Positions 6,285-6,300 of a stretch of 6,300 nt of DNA are shown here, in pieces (the stretch's first letter is position 1; each line of letters begins with the position of its first letter). The notes below the pieces were generated by a model, which was not told the DNA's origin, made no database searches, and saw only the letters and a program-made list of their open reading frames with translations. Location of the stretch: NCBI GenBank assembly GCA_031277435.1, contig JAITMI010000094.1:1-6300 (forward strand), read 5' to 3'. Origin of the DNA: Pseudomonadales bacterium. GTDB lineage: Bacteria > Pseudomonadota > Gammaproteobacteria > Pseudomonadales > Pseudohongiellaceae. The position numbers were made by a program, and so were the translations under genes.

Positions 6285-6300
6285 GTCAGCAAATGCTGAC
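6285..6300. terminator. Hairpin at the window edge, possible terminator
   Basis: GTCAGC 6285-6290 and GCTGAC 6295-6300 form a perfect 6-bp stem around AAAT, about 52 bp after the nlpD stop. The window ends at the stem, so a following T-tract cannot be checked. Nothing else is seen between 6233 and 6284. Confidence 0.3.

Overview
The window looks like a piece of a GC-rich gammaproteobacterial chromosome. The RNase E N-terminus, the 320-residue RluC and the 194-residue YceF-type Maf protein resemble their Escherichia and Pseudomonas counterparts closely. The rne/rluC head-to-head pair with a maf gene nearby is a known gammaproteobacterial arrangement. I recognise no transposon, phage, CRISPR, tRNA or rRNA sequence. 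No genus can be named with confidence; a Pseudomonadales-like organism is my best guess.

Layout. Positions 2502 to 1 (minus strand) hold rne, cut by the window edge after 834 codons. The catalytic half is complete, and about 320 residues of the disordered Arg-rich C-terminal half are visible. Positions 2503-3417 are a 915-bp non-coding divergent region between rne and rluC. Its rne-proximal half is rich in inverted repeats and probably carries the rne 5' leader. Its middle has a four-copy 14-bp AT-rich tandem repeat, and the last 120 bp before rluC are AT-rich. Positions 3418-4380 (plus) are rluC. Positions 4942-4358 (minus) are yceF, whose 3' end overlaps the rluC 3' end by 23 bp. A 72-bp gap then separates yceF from a divergent nlpD-type lipoprotein gene at 5015-6232 (plus). 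The last 68 bp are non-coding and end in a perfect hairpin cut by the window edge.

Functions. RNase E (RNA decay and rRNA/tRNA processing) and RluC (23S rRNA pseudouridylation) both belong to RNA metabolism and share the divergent control region. YceF is a nucleotide-hydrolysing Maf protein. The NlpD-like protein is an outer-membrane lipoprotein with a LysM domain and a degenerate LytM domain, expected to activate a cell-wall amidase at division. In enterobacteria and pseudomonads nlpD usually lies beside rpoS, so its place here is unusual.

No clearly new multi-gene system is visible. The parts most worth a second look are the structured rne leader with competing long-range inverted repeats, the 14-bp tandem array, and the REx repeat tract in RNase E.
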